Below, piece by piece: positions 10,396-18,757 of a DNA stretch of 32,134 nucleotides (position 1 is the first letter of the stretch; the number at the start of each line of letters is the position of its first letter). This DNA comes from Dechloromonas sp. (GTDB lineage: Bacteria; Pseudomonadota; Gammaproteobacteria; Burkholderiales; Rhodocyclaceae): positions 1 through 32,134 of the forward strand of contig WBUO01000023.1 of NCBI GenBank assembly GCA_008933675.1. Reading direction: 5' to 3'. The position numbers and the translations under genes are program-made. The notes beneath the pieces are model-generated. The model saw only the letters and a program-made list of their open reading frames with translations. It had not been told where the DNA came from and ran no database searches.

Positions 10396-10812
10396 TCAAT
10401 CGATGGCCAGCCGCTTGCTCGGGCTGGCGATGCGTTTGGGTAGAGTCAGCTCCAGTACGCCATCATTGAAGCGGGCGCTGGCCCGTGCGTCATCAAGATC
10501 CTGCTCCAGTTGGAAGGAACGGGATACTTTGCCGTAGTAGCGCTCCGAGCGCAGAACCCGGTCGCCTTCCTTGACCTCCTGATCCTGCTTGACCTCGGCG
10601 CTGATCGATACCAGGTTGCCGTCGACGACGACATGGATGTCCTCTTTCTTGACACCGGGTAGTTCGGCATGAACCTGGTATGAATCGCCCTGTTCCTTGA
10701 CATCCATCTTGATTGACGGGGCCTGCTGCTGGTTGCCGTTGAAATCGACGGGGCGGACGAAAAAGCCGCGGAACAGATCGTCGAAGGGATCACGTCGGGA
10801 AATGTTGGCCAT
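10396..10812 (-). CDS. Hsp20/alpha-crystallin small heat-shock protein
   Basis: 138 residues. The alpha-crystallin domain covers about residues 35-130, with recognisable strings VHAELPGVKKEDIHVVVDGNLVSISAEV and GVLELTLPKR. These ATP-independent holdases keep unfolding proteins soluble in the cytosol. The ORF track joins it to an upstream frame; the ATG at 10812, behind AAGGAGAG, is the true start. It has its own sigma-32-type promoter in the 58-bp gap after nudB and its own terminator, so it is an independent heat-shock unit rather than part of the aspS operon. Confidence 0.94.
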   Translation of the reverse strand: MANISRRDPFDDLFRGFFVRPVDFNGNQQQAPSIKMDVKEQGDSYQVHAELPGVKKEDIHVVVDGNLVSISAEVKQDQEVKEGDRVLRSERYYGKVSRSFQLEQDLDDARASARFNDGVLELTLPKRIASPSKRLAID

Positions 10813-10847
10813 GGTTTCTCTCCTTGGTTGAAAGTCCGGTATACCCA

Positions 10848-10875
10848 ATATAGGGTCCTCCGGAGTGCTTTCAAG
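10848..10875 (-). promoter_or_regulatory. sigma-32 (RpoH) type heat-shock promoter for hsp20
   Basis: On the minus strand CTTGAAA (10875-10869) is followed after 13 bp by CCCTATAT (10855-10848). Both boxes and the spacing match the RpoH consensus (CTTGAAA, N11-16, CCCATNT). The upstream box overlaps the TGA stop of nudB. Transcription would start around 10840, about 28 bp before the hsp20 ATG. Confidence 0.75.
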
Positions 10876-11320
10876 TACGGGAGAGTACCTTGGGCAGCAG
10901 CCGGATGGCATCGCGGTTGCTCCATGAAAAACAGCGATCAGCTGCTTCCTGACAGGGCAGCCAGAGCCAGTCGCGATGCTCGTTGGGGGCCGGGGTGATG
11001 GGCATGCGCGACGGCAGGCAGAGGCCGAAGACATGCTCGACGTTTTCGCTGACTCCATCGGGGTAGCGGTGACGCCAGGCCGGGAAAATGGTGTAGGTGT
11101 TGGCGATGTGCCAGTCGGCAAGGATTCCACAGTCGGGCGCGATGCCGGTCTCCTCCGCGACCTCGCGACGGGCCGTGGCGCTCAGGCTCTCATCGGCCTC
11201 GCGGCTGCCGGTGACCGACTGCCACAGGCCGGGATGGGGGGCACGTTCGAGCAGCAGGACGTCCAGTTCGCGGGTGTGAATGACCACCAGTACCGAGATC
11301 GGCTGCTTGTTGCCGCTCAT
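10871..11320 (-). CDS. nudB: dihydroneopterin triphosphate diphosphatase (Nudix)
   Basis: A 149-residue Nudix hydrolase. The Nudix box is complete: GSREADESLSATARREVAEETGI fits G-x5-E-x7-REUxEExGU. NudB removes pyrophosphate from dihydroneopterin triphosphate in folate synthesis; the assignment rests on overall similarity and on its common location downstream of aspS. The ATG at 11320 (MSGNKQPIS) overlaps the barstar-like gene's stop by four bases (ATGA), so it is translationally coupled to that gene. The longer ORF-track start lies inside the barstar gene and is rejected. The stop codon overlaps the hsp20 promoter. Confidence 0.88.
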   Translation of the reverse strand: MSGNKQPISVLVVIHTRELDVLLLERAPHPGLWQSVTGSREADESLSATARREVAEETGIAPDCGILADWHIANTYTIFPAWRHRYPDGVSENVEHVFGLCLPSRMPITPAPNEHRDWLWLPCQEAADRCFSWSNRDAIRLLPKVLSRT

Positions 11321-11757
11321 CGCTCGGGAAAGGGAGGGACGCCAGAGAGCGGCCGGTCGACGAGAATCCATAGCGGTCGGCCGTTGTCGCTGCACTCCGC
11401 GCTGGCAGCACTCAGTGCTTCAAGGAGCTTGTCGGTGCCCTTGCGATCGGCTTTACGCAACCGGTCCACTCCGGCAAGCATCAGGATGTCGCCACCGGAT
11501 GCTTGCCAATCGGGGTCACACAGGCAATCGACCAAGGCATCGAGGTTGGCGCCGTACCAGTCAGGAAAGGACAGGATTTCGCCTATGGTCTGCAGGCATG
11601 ATCCGGGGGAGCGACATTTGCTCAGATCAAGGCTGTGCAGACGCAGGCCGGCTGCGGTCGCCTGGGGCACCAGGGCGGTCCGCTGCTCGGCATTTAGATG
11701 GAAGAGGCCGCAGCGGGAGGCGTCGGCGAGGAGCTTGTCAGTCATACCTCTGTTCAT
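11317..11757 (-). CDS. barstar-family ribonuclease inhibitor
   Basis: 146 residues. The barstar signature is WYGANLDALVDCL (67-79), and D73 and D77 align with Asp35 and Asp39 of B. amyloliquefaciens barstar, the residues that plug the RNase active site. Compared with classical barstar (about 90 residues) it has an N-terminal extension of about 35 residues and a longer C-terminus, as in many proteobacterial homologs. No signal peptide is present, so it acts in the cytosol. It overlaps the preceding RNase stop by ATGA and the following nudB start by ATGA. The first ATG (11757) has no clear Shine-Dalgarno sequence; an ATG four codons later is an alternative. The partner is inferred to be the adjacent RNase. 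Confidence 0.88.
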   Translation of the reverse strand: MNRGMTDKLLADASRCGLFHLNAEQRTALVPQATAAGLRLHSLDLSKCRSPGSCLQTIGEILSFPDWYGANLDALVDCLCDPDWQASGGDILMLAGVDRLRKADRKGTDKLLEALSAASAECSDNGRPLWILVDRPLSGVPPFPER

Positions 11758-12110
11758 TCGCGAATACGCCGGAAGGACTTGTAGTGGTCCTCGGTATAGT
11801 AATACTCAGCAGCCTGTCCGGCGACGATGCGGCGCGGACCGCGGTCCTTGCGCCCCGGTGTCTTGACCGTGTATTCGCGGTAATAGCCGCGTGACTGCAG
11901 CGGCAGCAGCTTTTCAAAATTGTTGAAGACGATGCCGTCGCGCTTGTATGGGAATGGACCACCCTGCTTGATCAGGGCCAAGGTTTCCCGGGCTTCAGGC
12001 GGCAGACGGTCGACGTGGATCGTCTGCCTGTCGGCGCTGCCGTTCCAGAATGCAAAAGCGCTTCCGATCGCCAGCAGAAAGACGATCAGGAAGCGCTGCC
12101 AGTGGCGCAT
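11754..12110 (-). CDS. exported guanyl-type ribonuclease (barnase / RNase Sa family)
   Basis: 118 residues with a signal peptide or signal anchor at 1-20 (MRHWQRFLIVFLLAIGSAFA). The mature part aligns by eye with RNase Sa: GGPFPYKRDGIVFNN, then YYREYTV with E79 as the general base (Glu54 in RNase Sa), R90 and R94 (Arg65 and Arg69), and DHY with H109 (His85). All catalytic positions are kept. There are no cysteines, so the disulfide of RNase Sa is absent. The family cleaves RNA after guanosine. It starts 6 bp after the aspS stop and overlaps the barstar-like gene, a classic toxin/immunity arrangement. Whether it is a secreted nutrient RNase, a competition toxin or an envelope RNase cannot be told. 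Confidence 0.9.
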   Translation of the reverse strand: MRHWQRFLIVFLLAIGSAFAFWNGSADRQTIHVDRLPPEARETLALIKQGGPFPYKRDGIVFNNFEKLLPLQSRGYYREYTVKTPGRKDRGPRRIVAGQAAEYYYTEDHYKSFRRIRE

Positions 12111-12116
12111 GGCGGG

Positions 12117-13916
12117 TTAGCCCGGGCTGACCTCCACCTGGGTTTCGACCTTCTGGCGCAGGCGGACATGCAGTTCGCGCAACTGCTTTTCGTCGACGGC
12201 CGATGGGGCGTCGGTCAGCAGGCACTGGGCACGCTGGGTCTTGGGGAAGGCGATCACGTCGCGGATCGACTCGGCACCGGTCATCATCGTGACGATGCGG
12301 TCCAGGCCGAAAGCCAGGCCGCCGTGCGGCGGCGCACCGTACTTCAGCGCGTCGAGCAGGAAGCCGAACTTGGCCTGCTGTTCGTCAGGGCCGATGTTGA
12401 GCGCGGCAAACACCTTCTCCTGCACGTCGGCGCGGTGAATACGGACCGAGCCGCCGCCCAGCTCCCAGCCGTTCAGTGCCAGGTCGTAAGCCTTGGCCAG
12501 GCATTTGCCCGGATCGCTGGTCAGCAGGTCGAGATGTTCGTCCTTCGGGCTGGTGAACGGGTGGTGGCAGGCGGTCCAGCGCTTGTTCTCGTCGTCGTAC
12601 TCGAACATCGGGAAATCGATGACCCACAGCGGCGCCCACTTGGCGCCGGTGACGAAGCCCTTCTCGTGGCCGATCTTGATGCGCAGCGCACCGAGGGCGT
12701 CATTAACGACCTTGGCCTTGTCGGCACCGAAGAAGATCAGGTCGCCGGACTGGGCGCCGGTGCGCTCGATGACGGTCTTCAGCGAGGCTTCGGAGAGGTT
12801 CTTGACGATCGGCGACTGCAGGCCCGTCTCGTTGATCTGCGTGACGTCGTTGATCTTGATGTAGGCCAGGCCCTTGGCGCCGTAGATGCCGACGAACTGG
12901 GTGTAGGCGTCGATTTCGCCGCGGGTCAGCGTGGCGCCGCCCGGGATGCGCATGGCGGCGATGCGCCCACCTTCGCTGTTGGCCACGCCGGCGAAGACCT
13001 TGAAGGCGACATCCTTGAAGGCGTCGGTGACTTCGGTCAGCTCGAGCGTGACGCGCAGGTCCGGCTTGTCCGAGCCGAAGCGGTGCATGGCTTCGGCGTA
13101 GGTCATGCGCGGGAATTCCGGCAGCTCGACATCGATGGCTTCCTTGAACACGCGGCGGATCAGCTGTTCCATCAGGGCGGTGATCTCGGCCTCGCTCATG
13201 AACGAGGTCTCGATATCGACCTGGGTGAATTCCGGCTGGCGGTCGGCGCGCAGGTCCTCGTCGCGGAAGCACTTGGTGATCTGATAGTAACGGTCGAAGC
13301 CGGCGACCATCAGCAGCTGCTTGAACAGCTGCGGCGACTGCGGCAGCGCGAAGAACTGGCCCGGATGCACGCGCGACGGCACGAGGTAGTCGCGGGCGCC
13401 TTCCGGCGTGGACTTGGTCAGCATCGGCGTTTCGATATCGACGAAGCCGTTGTCGTCGAGGAAGCGGCGGAAGGCGCGGGCCGTCTTGTAGCGGAGCATC
13501 AGGTTGTTCTGCATCTGCGGGCGGCGCAGGTCGATGACGCGATGGGTCAGACGGACGTTCTCGGTCAGATTCTCGTCGTCGAGCTGGAACGGTGGCGTCA
13601 CGGACGGATTGAGTACCTCGATTTCGTGGCAGAGAACTTCGATCTCGCCAGACGCCAGGTTCGCATTGGTCGTGCCGGCCGGCCGCGGACGCACCTTGCC
13701 GGTAATCTTCAGGCAGAACTCGTTACGCACGGATTCGGCGATCTTGAAGGACTCGGCGCGATCCGGGTCGCAGACGACCTGGGCCAGCCCCTCACGGTCG
13801 CGCAGGTCGATGAAGATGACGCCGCCGTGGTCGCGACGGCGGTGGGCCCAGCCGCACAGGGTGACGATTTGCCCGTCGAGGGCGGCATTGAGTTGTCCGC
13901 AGTAATGGGTACGCAT
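12117..13916 (-). CDS. aspS: aspartyl-tRNA synthetase (likely Asp/Asn non-discriminating)
   Basis: 599 residues, full length for the bacterial type. It has an N-terminal OB-fold anticodon-binding domain (about 1-105), the class II catalytic core with motif 2 in [19 protein letters not shown], the bacterial GAD insertion (about 280-420), and motif 3 [13 protein letters not shown] near the end. It charges tRNA-Asp; betaproteobacterial enzymes often also mischarge tRNA-Asn for later amidation, which I infer rather than see. It follows DUF502 by 20 bp and precedes the RNase gene by 6 bp. A 641-codon antisense frame over this gene is a composition artefact. Confidence 0.97.
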   Translation of the reverse strand: MRTHYCGQLNAALDGQIVTLCGWAHRRRDHGGVIFIDLRDREGLAQVVCDPDRAESFKIAESVRNEFCLKITGKVRPRPAGTTNANLASGEIEVLCHEIEVLNPSVTPPFQLDDENLTENVRLTHRVIDLRRPQMQNNLMLRYKTARAFRRFLDDNGFVDIETPMLTKSTPEGARDYLVPSRVHPGQFFALPQSPQLFKQLLMVAGFDRYYQITKCFRDEDLRADRQPEFTQVDIETSFMSEAEITALMEQLIRRVFKEAIDVELPEFPRMTYAEAMHRFGSDKPDLRVTLELTEVTDAFKDVAFKVFAGVANSEGGRIAAMRIPGGATLTRGEIDAYTQFVGIYGAKGLAYIKINDVTQINETGLQSPIVKNLSEASLKTVIERTGAQSGDLIFFGADKAKVVNDALGALRIKIGHEKGFVTGAKWAPLWVIDFPMFEYDDENKRWTACHHPFTSPKDEHLDLLTSDPGKCLAKAYDLALNGWELGGGSVRIHRADVQEKVFAALNIGPDEQQAKFGFLLDALKYGAPPHGGLAFGLDRIVTMMTGAESIRDVIAFPKTQRAQCLLTDAPSAVDEKQLRELHVRLRQKVETQVEVSPG

Positions 13917-13936
13917 GAAACTTTCCGTGGGGTTGC

Positions 13937-14566
13937 TTAGGTATGAGTGATGACGCGCGGGTGTGGCGGCGGGGCCACGACACCCATCGAGATGATGTAC
14001 TTGAGGGCTTCGTCGACCGTCATTTCCAGCTCGATGACGTCCTGTTTCGGCATCATCAGGAAGAAGCCGGAAGTCGGGTTCGGTGTCGTTGGTACGTAGA
14101 CGCTGACGTAATCGCCTTCCAGATGATTCTTGATATCACCGCCAGGACGTCCGGTCAGGAAGGCAATCGTCCAAGCACCCTGGCGCGGATACTGGACCAG
14201 CAGCGCCTTACGGAAGGCATTGCCGTTCGGTGCAAAAAGCGTGTCAGAAACCTGCTTTACCGCTTTGTAAACCGAGTTGACAACGGGGATGCGCGAGAGC
14301 AGCGCATTCCACCAGCTGACCAGTTTTTCGCCAATGAAATTGGCGGCCAGCAGGCCGGTCAGCAGGATCATGGCCAGTGTGAGCAGGGCACCGACGCCGG
14401 GAATCGAGAAACCGAAAAGGTTTTTCGGGTGCAGGATTTCCGGCAGCAGGTGCAGCGATTGATCCAGGGTGTTGACGATCACAGACAACACCCAGGCTGT
14501 AATGACCAAGGGTACCCAGATCAGGAGTCCGGTGATGAAATAACGTTTGATCAGTTGGCCGCGCAC
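13937..14566 (-). CDS. DUF502 family membrane protein
   Basis: 209 residues with two N-terminal transmembrane helices (about 10-35, [19 protein letters not shown], and 52-78, [25 protein letters not shown]), then a soluble domain containing [20 protein letters not shown] and [28 protein letters not shown]. This arrangement is diagnostic for DUF502, whose function is unknown. Its N-terminus overlaps the end of fmdB by 16 bp. The fmdB-DUF502-aspS order is frequent in betaproteobacteria from my recollection, hinting at a conserved but unexplained link. Confidence 0.88.
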   Translation of the reverse strand: MRGQLIKRYFITGLLIWVPLVITAWVLSVIVNTLDQSLHLLPEILHPKNLFGFSIPGVGALLTLAMILLTGLLAANFIGEKLVSWWNALLSRIPVVNSVYKAVKQVSDTLFAPNGNAFRKALLVQYPRQGAWTIAFLTGRPGGDIKNHLEGDYVSVYVPTTPNPTSGFFLMMPKQDVIELEMTVDEALKYIISMGVVAPPPHPRVITHT

Positions 14567-14802
14567 GACGAACAGCTTCCTTCCCCTGTCTGGCAGGGAG
14601 GCGGAGTCTTGGGCTTGCTGCCGCCCTTGAAATCTGTGGCATACCAGCCGTTGCCCTTGAGTTGAAAACCTGCGGCAGAGAGCAGCTTGCTATAACTTTC
14701 CTTGCCACATTCCGGGCAGGCAGATAGCGGGGGATCACTGATTTTTTGTAGATGCTCTTTCTGGAAACCACAGGAATCGCAGCGATATTCGTAGATCGGC
14801 AT
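14551..14802 (-). CDS. FmdB-type zinc-ribbon regulatory protein
   Basis: 83 residues. The N-terminus MPIYEYRCDSCGFQKEHLQKISD followed by CPECGK is the FmdB/CxxC-CxxC zinc ribbon (two cysteine pairs about 20 residues apart). Members are annotated as putative regulatory proteins after a formamidase-operon gene, but no general function is proven. The C-terminus is extra rich in cysteine ([14 protein letters not shown]), suggesting a further metal site or redox tail. It is the first gene of the fmdB-DUF502-aspS run; GGAGGA precedes the ATG. Confidence 0.88.
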   Translation of the reverse strand: MPIYEYRCDSCGFQKEHLQKISDPPLSACPECGKESYSKLLSAAGFQLKGNGWYATDFKGGSKPKTPPPCQTGEGSCSSCAAN

Positions 14803-14872
14803 GAGAGTCCTCCAAAACCTTGAATTGTATCCGAAACCGGGAGAGCCTTATATCAGGGCAAAAGTGGAGGTT

Positions 14873-15724
14873 TCAAGCAATCAGGCCAAGATAGCTGCGC
14901 GTGATGGCATCGCCCCAGAAAATGGCAATGAAGCCCGCCGCTGCCAAGTAGGGACCAAAGGGGATCGGTACGTTACGCCCGTGCCGGGCGGCAACGATCA
15001 GCGCGATACCTACGGTTGCACCAACGATGGAGGATAGCAGGATGATTGCAGGCAACATCTGCCAACCAAGCCAGGCGCCGAGTGCTGCGAGCAACTTGAA
15101 ATCGCCATACCCCATGCCCTCTTTCCCTGTCGCGAGCTTGAATAGCCAGAACACCGACCACAGCGCAAGGTAGCCAGCCATCGCGCCAACTACTGCAGAT
15201 GACAGGTTGGCGAAGGCGCCGGTGAGATTGAAAGCAAGACCGAGCCAGAGGAGTGGCAGGGTGATGGAGTCTGGCAGAAGCTGCGTATCCAGGTCGATCG
15301 CGGATAGTGCGATCAGTGCCCAGATCAGCAGTAATGCGCCTGCTGTCTGGATGGTTGGGCCGAAGTGCCATGCCGCGTAGGCGGACAGGAGACCACTGAT
15401 CAGTTCAACGATGGGGTAGCGCGGGGAGATGGGCTGGCCGCAACCCGAGCATTTGCCTCGGAGGATCAGCAGGTAACTAAATAGCGGAATGTTTTCCAGA
15501 GCGCTGATGGCATGGCCACAGTGAGGGCAACGTGAACGCGGTTTGGCCAATGATAGCGGAGCTTCGTCTACTGCGGTTTCCCCGCGTAACTCTGCGCACT
15601 GGTTTTGCCATTCGCGCTCCATCATTTTCGGCAAGCGATGGATCACTACGTTGAGAAAGCTGCCAACACACAATCCAAGCAGCCCGGCGATGGCAGCCAG
15701 GCTACCTTGTGATTCGGGAAGCAT
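14873..15724 (-). CDS. pilD: prepilin leader peptidase / N-methyltransferase
   Basis: 283 residues, a polytopic inner-membrane aspartyl protease that removes the leader of type IV prepilins and methylates the new N-terminus. The cytoplasmic loop has the two CxxC pairs of the zinc site (CPHCGH and CSGCGQ), and the catalytic aspartates lie in AIDLDTQLLPD and GYGDFKLLA. About eight hydrophobic segments are visible. Its ATG overlaps the pilC stop by one base (TGATG). coaE and yacG, which often follow pilD, are not here. Confidence 0.95.
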   Translation of the reverse strand: MLPESQGSLAAIAGLLGLCVGSFLNVVIHRLPKMMEREWQNQCAELRGETAVDEAPLSLAKPRSRCPHCGHAISALENIPLFSYLLILRGKCSGCGQPISPRYPIVELISGLLSAYAAWHFGPTIQTAGALLLIWALIALSAIDLDTQLLPDSITLPLLWLGLAFNLTGAFANLSSAVVGAMAGYLALWSVFWLFKLATGKEGMGYGDFKLLAALGAWLGWQMLPAIILLSSIVGATVGIALIVAARHGRNVPIPFGPYLAAAGFIAIFWGDAITRSYLGLIA

Positions 15725-16950
15725 CAGACTACTGCGCCCAGTTTGAAGATCGGGAGGTACATGGCGACCACCATGCCACCGATCAGCGTTCCGAGAATCA
15801 CCATGATCATCGGCTCCATAAGGCTGGACATTGCCTCGACGGCGTCGTCAACCTCCTGTTCAAAAAAATCGGCGACCTTGGATAGCATGGAGTCAAGAGC
15901 ACCGGATTCCTCACCGATGGCTACCATCTGGGTCACCATATTTGGGAAGAGATTGACGTTCTGCATCGAGATTGTCAGGCTTGTGCCAGTCGCTACCTCG
16001 CTCTGAATCTGCTTGGTGGCAACCTTATATACATGGTTGCCGGCAGCCCCACCGACAGAGTCCAAGGATTCGACGAGTGGTACGCCCGCTGCGAACATTG
16101 TTGCCAGTGTCCTTGTCCAACGGGCAATGACTGATTTGCGGACGATGTCGCCAAATATGGGCAGGCGCAACAAAAGCCGGTCCATCGTCATTTGAACTTT
16201 CTCGGAACGTTTCCATGCCTCAAAAAATGCGAAGAGGCCGCCACCAATGATGCCAAAGATGGCCCACCAGTAGGCAACGAAAAAATCAGATATCGCGATG
16301 ACGACAAGGGTTGGTGCGGGTAAGTCAGCACCGAAGTTTGCAAATACATCCTTGAAGGCCGGAATCACGAAGATCATGATCACGGCCGTGATAATGAAGG
16401 CTACTACGATGACCGCAATCGGGTAGAAAAGGGCTGATTTGATCTTGCTCTTGATAGCGAGGATTTTTTCCTTGTACGTAGCCAGTCGATCAAGCAGGGT
16501 GTCGAGAATGCCGGCTTGTTCGCCTGCTGCAACCAGATTGCAGAACAAGGCATCGAACTGCAGAGGGTATTTTCGGAAGGCCTGCGACAGAGAACTGCCT
16601 GTTTCAACATCCGCTTTAATGTCAAGGAGCAGCTTGCCAACAGCTGGGTTTGAATGGCCGCGGCCAACGATATCGAAGGCTTGCAGGAGCGGGACGCCTG
16701 ATCTCATCATCGTGGCGAGCTGTCGGGTGAACAGGGCGATATCCTTTTCCGTGATCTTGCCGCCACTCTTGAATCGCAGCTTCTTGACCTTGGTGTTGGT
16801 TATCCCTTGGCGCCGTAGCATCGTCTGCACGACTGATTCGCTGGCGGCCCGCATTTCACCGCGGACGGTCTTGCCATCCTTGTTCCTGCCTTCCCAAAGG
16901 AATGCTATCTCCTTGACGGCGGATGTTCTCGGTTTTGCGGCGGTGGCCAT
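15724..16950 (-). CDS. pilC: type IV pilus inner-membrane platform protein
   Basis: 408 residues with two GspF-type domains (about 70-195 and 275-400), each ending in hydrophobic helices. Signature stretches are IALFTRQLATMMRSGVPLLQAFDIV and its repeat IARWTRTLATMFAAGVPLVESLDSV. PilC sits in the inner membrane, contacts the PilB motor and helps move pilin into the fibre. The ATG at 16950 has GGAAGGAAG upstream. It follows pilB by 15 bp and is coupled to pilD. Confidence 0.96.
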   Translation of the reverse strand: MATAAKPRTSAVKEIAFLWEGRNKDGKTVRGEMRAASESVVQTMLRRQGITNTKVKKLRFKSGGKITEKDIALFTRQLATMMRSGVPLLQAFDIVGRGHSNPAVGKLLLDIKADVETGSSLSQAFRKYPLQFDALFCNLVAAGEQAGILDTLLDRLATYKEKILAIKSKIKSALFYPIAVIVVAFIITAVIMIFVIPAFKDVFANFGADLPAPTLVVIAISDFFVAYWWAIFGIIGGGLFAFFEAWKRSEKVQMTMDRLLLRLPIFGDIVRKSVIARWTRTLATMFAAGVPLVESLDSVGGAAGNHVYKVATKQIQSEVATGTSLTISMQNVNLFPNMVTQMVAIGEESGALDSMLSKVADFFEQEVDDAVEAMSSLMEPMIMVILGTLIGGMVVAMYLPIFKLGAVV

Positions 16951-16965
16951 ATATCTTCCTTCCCC

Positions 16966-18681
16966 TTAGAGATTGGTCGTGCTCAGCACTTCGTCCAGTG
17001 AGGTCACGCCTTGTCTTACCTTGAGCAGCCCCGATTCACGCAAATCCTTGATGCCTTCAAGCTTTGCCTGTTGTGCCAGATCCAGCGACGTGGCACCACT
17101 CATGATCAGGCGCTGCATTGCTTCGGAGATTGGCATTACCTGATAGATGCCAACTCGGCCCTTGAAGCCGCTACCCTTGCAGCGGTCACAGCCGCCAGGC
17201 CCATAGAGCGTCCAAGAGCCATCGATATCTTCTTCCTTGAAGCCAGCGTCGAGCAATGCCTGTGTCGGTACGGTCATTGGCGTTTTGCAGTTGCAGAGAC
17301 GACGGGCGAGGCGCTGTGCCGTGATCAACTGGATGCTCGAGGCGATGTTGAAGGTTGGAACCCCCATGTTCATCAGTCGCGTCAGTGTCTGGGGGGCATC
17401 ATTGGTGTGCAGGGTCGATAGCACCATATGCCCGGTTTGCGCTGCCTTGATGGCAATTTCGGCGGTTTCCAGGTCGCGGATTTCACCGACCATGATGATG
17501 TCCGGATCCTGGCGGAGGAAGGCCTTGAGTGCGACCGGGAAAGTCAGACCGGCTCGATCGTCAACGTTGACCTGATTGATGCCGGCAAGATTGATTTCGG
17601 CGGGGTCTTCCGCAGTCGAGATATTTACGCCGTCCTTGTTCAGGAGGTTCAGGCAGGTATAGAGGGAAACCGTCTTGCCGGAGCCTGTCGGGCCCGTGAC
17701 GAGGACCATCCCGTAGGGGCGGTTGATGGCATCGAGCAAGGCCGCTTTCTGTTCAGGTTCATAGCCCAGAGCTTCGATGCCGAGGGTGGCTGAAGTCGGG
17801 TCCAGGATGCGCAGCACGATCTTTTCGCCCTGAAGTGTCGGTAGGGTGCTGACCCGGAAATCGATTGCGCGGTTTTTCGACAGCACCAGACGCATCCGGC
17901 CATCCTGTGGAACGCGTTTCTCGGCAATGTTCAGGCGAGAGATGACCTTGATTCGGGAGGCCAGCTTTTCCTTGATGGCGAGCGGTGGAGTGGCGATTTC
18001 GCGAAGAATTCCATCGACCCGGAAACGGATCCGGTAGAACTTCTCGTAGGGCTCGAAATGAATATCGGAAGCGCCGTCGTTAATTGCATCGAGCAGCATC
18101 TTCTGGATGAACTTGACGACAGGGGCATCGTCGATATCCTGGCCCGCCGCTTCGTCGCTCTTGGCATTGCTTTCTTCGTCAAGGAAATCGAGATTGATGT
18201 CATCGCCAGCCAGATTCTTTAGTGTATCGGCGGCCGACTCGGCGTATTTGGCGACCAGTGGCGCCAGTTTCGGTTGTTCGACGACGATGGGGTCGACCGC
18301 AAGACCTGTCTGGAAGCGAATCTCGTCCAGTGCGCGCAGATTGGTTGGGTCGGCGATGGCCACCGAGAGGCGGTTGCCCCGTTTGTTCAGGGGGATGACC
18401 TTGTGCGTTGCGATCAGCTTGCGGTCAATGGCATTCTCTGGAATGTGTGCATCATCGAAGGCCGTCAGGTCAAGCAAGGGGTAGCCGAACGTTTCCGAAA
18501 CAAAGCGGGCAATATCTACCGCGCTGGCCTTCTGGCTGAGAATGATCTGCTCGATCAGGGATATCCTGGCATTGTTTGCTTGTGACAGAAGTTGCTCGGC
18601 CTCGGCCTCCTTGAGTTGCCCGGCCTGTACCAAGGCGCGGGCCAGACCACTGAGCGGGGAGGAGGAGGGGGTTGCCGCCAT
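16966..18681 (-). CDS. pilB: type IV pilus assembly ATPase
   Basis: 571 residues, the hexameric cytoplasmic motor for pilus extension. The N-terminal MshEN-type domain (about 40-150) is the site where related motors bind cyclic di-GMP. Walker A is GPTGSGKT at 330-337, Walker B lies in DPDIIMVGEIRD, and the tetracysteine zinc site is formed by CNC...CDRC near 470-515. The gene lies 76 bp after the CorC-like gene, so it may have its own promoter in that gap. The major pilin gene and the retraction motors pilT and pilU are not in the window. Confidence 0.96.
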   Translation of the reverse strand: MAATPSSSPLSGLARALVQAGQLKEAEAEQLLSQANNARISLIEQIILSQKASAVDIARFVSETFGYPLLDLTAFDDAHIPENAIDRKLIATHKVIPLNKRGNRLSVAIADPTNLRALDEIRFQTGLAVDPIVVEQPKLAPLVAKYAESAADTLKNLAGDDINLDFLDEESNAKSDEAAGQDIDDAPVVKFIQKMLLDAINDGASDIHFEPYEKFYRIRFRVDGILREIATPPLAIKEKLASRIKVISRLNIAEKRVPQDGRMRLVLSKNRAIDFRVSTLPTLQGEKIVLRILDPTSATLGIEALGYEPEQKAALLDAINRPYGMVLVTGPTGSGKTVSLYTCLNLLNKDGVNISTAEDPAEINLAGINQVNVDDRAGLTFPVALKAFLRQDPDIIMVGEIRDLETAEIAIKAAQTGHMVLSTLHTNDAPQTLTRLMNMGVPTFNIASSIQLITAQRLARRLCNCKTPMTVPTQALLDAGFKEEDIDGSWTLYGPGGCDRCKGSGFKGRVGIYQVMPISEAMQRLIMSGATSLDLAQQAKLEGIKDLRESGLLKVRQGVTSLDEVLSTTNL

Positions 18682-18757
18682 TGGATATCGTCGAATGCCG
18701 TTTAGATCGCCCGATGATGCTACGCAGGCGCAGGTTTGTAAAGGTTGGATCGTCCGT

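Noticed and set aside
12015-13940. 641-codon plus-strand ORF opposite aspS
   Set aside because: It is the complement of a gene with all aspartyl-tRNA synthetase motifs; the translation is rich in V, G, D, L and R repeats typical of antisense frames in GC-rich DNA.
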